Part shown: positions 57,706 to 64,000 of the stretch, one piece after another
How the letters are laid out: the number at the start of each line of letters is the position of its first letter
Numbering within the stretch: the first letter of the stretch is position 1
Program-made: the position numbers and the translations under genes
Origin: Escallonia rubra
Taxonomy: Eukaryota; Streptophyta; Magnoliopsida; Escalloniales; Escalloniaceae
DNA length: 64,000 nucleotides
Direction of reading: 5' to 3'
Assembly (NCBI GenBank): GCA_033065855.1
Contig: JAVXUO010002165.1
Span: forward strand, 248,001-312,000
The notes under the pieces: model-generated
Databases searched by the model: none
Told to the model about the DNA's origin: nothing
Seen by the model: only the letters and a program-made list of their open reading frames with translations

Positions 57706-58128
57706 GGAAGTGTCTGTTTGAAATCACTTTCAGTTTTGGTTTTCTGTTTCTAAAAAAATAAAAACAAAAACCAGTTTAGTTCTTATTTTTTACAAAAACA
57801 AATGTGTGTTTGATTACCCAGTTTTTATTTTGAGTTTTTTCTTTGGTGGTGGTTGCGGTGGTGGTGGCCGGTTGGGGTTGGCGGCATGCGGTGGCCGATG
57901 GCGGAGGGCAGTGGCTGTGGTGAGGTGGGGGGGGGGGGGGTGTTGAGGTGCTCTCAAAACAAAAATAAAAACTAGAAACCCAAAACTTTAAAATGAGAGT
58001 TTTAAAAAACAGTCATGTTTTAAAAACTAAAAAAAAAATAAAAACTGTGTACTAAACGCGTTCTTTTTTTCAGTTTATAAAATTGAAGAAAAAACGGAAA
58101 ACTTAAATAGTTTTCAAACAGTACCTCC
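57706..58128. mobile_element. Putative MITE with G-rich core
   Basis: The left end reads CTGTTTGAAATCACTTTCAG and the reversed right end CTGTTTGAAAACTATTTAAG, each preceded by GGAAGTGT or GGAGGTA. The arms continue as imperfect A/T-rich inverted repeats (AAAAATAAAAACNNNAAACC). The centre (57841-57940) is GGTGGTGG-rich and ends in G13. No clear target duplication, so the class is open. Confidence 0.45.
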
Positions 58129-59440
58129 AAATAATGCTTCTAGAATGTACTGGCGTCTAGTTTGCGGTGGGAAGGGTAAAGTCGTAATAGGGAAATATAT
58201 GGTAATGCCACTTGGCAAGTCTTGAGGGAATCAGTACTTGATTTAGGCAACACGCCACTAGACTAATGGTTAAATGACAAAACAGACCTTAATGATGTGA
58301 TTTATTGTTGTTGTTTCCACCTCGCACTTTGGGGGGCTTCTAGAAGGTCGCACCGCAGTCAAAACTGCCAGCAGCCTTCTTATTAACTATGGCACATTAA
58401 CTGACCATGTGTAGTATTACCATTAAGTTTCTTTTTTTTTTTTCTTTCTTTCAAATACCAAAGGCCCTGAAACTTTATCGATTTTTCCCAAAAAAATAAA
58501 AATAAATTGTGACGTTAGCTACTTCGGCCGATAAAATTTCATGATTCATTAGAATACCTTCGCATCATTAGATCTTTCCCATTTGATTTTTTGCAAAATT
58601 TTAACACAAATTCAGTAGATGTGAAAGTTAACTTCATTCATTACTTTCTTTTCTCTCATAATTGTTATAGTATTCGAGTTTAATTCGATGTTTACACCAT
58701 GATAAATTTGTTTAAGGAATTTACAAAAGGTCAAGGAGATATCCAATGAAGCGGAGCGCATAACTATTAAAGTGTCTTAAATAAGTGTACAAGCTTGTAT
58801 GTAAACCCACGAATTTTTCCGTTATTATTTCAAGAATTGACCATGTTAATTTTTGTTCTCAAGGGTTCGTATCCATCAAGAAACAATCTAGTCACAAATT
58901 TAAGAGAGAGACCATGAATCTTCTTCAAGAGCAATGGCCAACAATCTATTTTACAATATTCACTGATAGTCATTGACATGAATTTTTTTTCAAGTTCATT
59001 ATAAATTTCGTAAGTCTTTTACACATTTTATTGAAAATTCTTACTTTGATGCTTTAACTTTTTACTCTCATTGTCACACGTAGCATTTTTCGAAAACTAG
59101 CGGTTGATGAAACATCCGATAGCGCGCGAGTGTAATCCGTGACTATTAAACTGCAAAGATGTAATGGAACATAAGGCGCAGTCTTTTAAAACTATTTGCA
59201 CTAATGTTCAAGAGTCATAACCCGACTTCATTTGCAATTTTTAGAGTTTAGTGAGACTGAGCTCCCTAGGATTGGAGTATTCAAGTAGTACCAATGTTTC
59301 CTTTTTTTCATTAGTGGAAGTAGTAATTTGATATTGCCAAACCAATTGAGAAGTTTTGAAAAATCTTAGTGTAACACGAAAATGTCCAAATGAAAAATCA
59401 CCATTTTTGGGTTCAACTTTCAACAGCAGCAGTCAGATGA
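58129..59440. other. Intergenic spacer upstream of the kinase gene
   Basis: AT-rich, with a CT-rich run at 58428-58450. No gene or repeat recognised. Confidence 0.45.
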
Positions 59441-60104
59441 GGCTTCGGGGTGGGGGGTTGAGATGGGGGGTAGGGGGTGGGGAGGTGTTGTTGGGAGGGA
59501 AGCGTCTAAGAAAAGGGCCAAAGAGCATTGACCTGCTCTTCCTTGTCCATGATGATGATGAGGTGTTCACATGCTAAATTCCCCTTCTCATCTTCTTCCT
59601 CTACCCAAACCCTCGCCTTCTTCCCTTAAATCACCACTCCCATCTTCCCACAACTCTGCCTTATAACCACCTCCCTCTAAATTCTCACATTTTGTTGAGT
59701 TCCCGTTTCATACTCATTTCATTCCACTTCTTGGAAAAGATCCATAAGTTTTCAGGAAAGTCTTACCAGCAGTGCCTTACCCTCCACCTAAAGAATTACT
59801 GCAATCCATTAAGGTCAGATTTCAAGATCTGAACTTTATAGGCCTTCCTTGAAGCTCGAGTTCTTTAAGATAATCCACTTCAAATTCTCCTAATTTCTTG
59901 GCAATTTCGGTCAAAACTACTAGATTTTACCTCCACTTTGCTGAAATTCTACTACCCATTTGGCTGAAAAAATATTCTTGGAATTTCGATTCATCAGAAA
60001 CTAAGCTCCCAGTTCTGAATTTTGGTTGATCTTGGTTCATAACCTGCTGAAACCCTAGTTCTTGAAAGGATAGAAAAAGGTTGACTTTTGGAGCTTCTGG
60101 TTAA
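59441..60104 (+). promoter_or_regulatory. CDPK upstream region: G-run cluster and pyrimidine-rich leader
   Basis: A cluster of G runs (59447-59495) lies about 610-660 bp before the start codon. From about 59580 the strand becomes CT-rich (CTTCTCATCTTCTTCCTCTA), as in many plant 5' leaders. A TTATAA at 59661-59666 is a possible TATA element. Transcription start cannot be set by eye. Confidence 0.45.
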
Positions 60105-63095
<2,991 letters not shown>

Positions 63096-64000
63096 GTGAG
63101 TATTATTTCTACTTTTCATTGCAGTATATTCAAGATTACAAAGCAAATTAAGGGGCTGAAAAGGTTTATCTCTAGATTTTGGACAGCATTACTTCTGACA
63201 AGGATCTTACTTATAAATTTGTGCCATTATGGTGTAAGATCCTTTTCCAAATGGAATGCTGTCAAAAACTTAAGCATCGAAGTGCTTCTTGCACATTAAA
63301 GTACCCCGTTTGATCAGCTTCTTAGGTTTGGTGTTGGTCACACTCTTTATTATCATGTTCCAGAGCCAACAGCAAAAGTCGGGGACAAAATGGATTTTTC
63401 CTTGCAAAAAGGCCAGCCCAATATGAAAACTTGTTAGTTTAGATTAATCTGGTCATCAAGGGGCACTTTGGTTCTTCTCAAACTTTTTCTATAAATTTTG
63501 CAATCGACTACCCTAATTGGAGTAAATAGGTATCATCTCAAGAATGAGGCTCAAGTCCTCGAAAATCTTCACTTTAAGGATAGCATCAAAATGACCACTT
63601 TGCTGGAAAGATGTGAAGGACCTAAATTCTTCTCAATGTTCTAGTTTTAGATAGTGGTTCTGAAGATTAATGCTACGATAAAATCCAAATTTACCACTTG
63701 ACAATTGTCGCCAATTGACAAAAGGATAGAAGATAATTCAACTTGTCAACTTTTCTTTGGGATATGTTGAACGAAGGCAAAAGAAATTCTAAATGTATAC
63801 CTCTGATTACTGTTCTATGGATCATATCCTGTACTCGTAACTCGTCCTCTTACCTCTTCATCACTGCCTTATCCTATGAAATTATAAGCAAATTGCTACA
63901 CAGTGCCAAGCAACTGTGAGTGATCGGATGGCCAAGAAAAGCTTATTGCTGTCTGCCTCATTTTCTAAGTGCCTAATTTTACGAATTTTTTTCAGTAGTA
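63096..64000 (+). other. CDPK intron, continuing past the window
   Basis: No sequence coding for the next expected CDPK block (second EF-hand) was found between 63096 and 64000, so this is at least 905 bp of intron 6. No repeat or other gene is seen in it. Confidence 0.7.

Overview
This is plant nuclear DNA, most likely from a eudicot. It is AT-rich, the genes have many GT-AG introns, and the recognisable proteins are a chloroplast-targeted TypA/BipA GTPase, a remorin and a calcium-dependent protein kinase. All three are plant-type proteins in ordinary eukaryotic gene structures. Bacterial features (operons, Shine-Dalgarno sites, CRISPR) are absent. The species cannot be named from the sequence.

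Layout. About 1-31 kb is gene-poor and built mostly from transposable elements. At 5.6-22.9 kb there is a nest that can be dissected to the base from target-site duplications. A decayed minus-strand L1-type LINE is split by an hAT transposon (5661-10844) and by a Ty1/copia retrotransposon (11131-20010). The hAT is itself split by a Mutator-like terminal-inverted-repeat (TIR) element (7600-9164). The copia is split by an hAT-type MITE (14459-15426) inside its integrase and by an LTR-derived insertion (18345-19738) inside its 5' LTR. Further long-TIR elements lie at 1137-2364 and 23358-24733, and a GC-rich tandem-repeat region of LTR character lies at about 24.8-26.6 kb.

From 31 kb on the window is genic. 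A two-exon remorin gene runs on the minus strand (31180-33121). After about 5.5 kb of intergenic DNA with a tRNA-derived SINE comes a 14-exon plastid TypA/BipA translation GTPase on the plus strand (38639-52306, 682 codons). About 7.8 kb of AT-rich spacer with repeat remnants follows. Last is the 5' three quarters of a CPK32-like calcium-dependent protein kinase on the plus strand (60105 to beyond the right edge), whose remaining EF-hands lie outside the window.

The three genes are independent single-copy-style units with no evident shared pathway: plasma-membrane scaffold, chloroplast translation/stress GTPase, and membrane-anchored calcium sensor kinase. I found no previously undescribed protein system. 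The most noteworthy content is the exactly resolvable four-layer transposon nest, a set of TIR elements carrying CA-dinucleotide-rich satellites, an LTR-derived insertion with tRNA promoter boxes in permuted order, and a perfect 18-bp hairpin just after the TypA stop codon.
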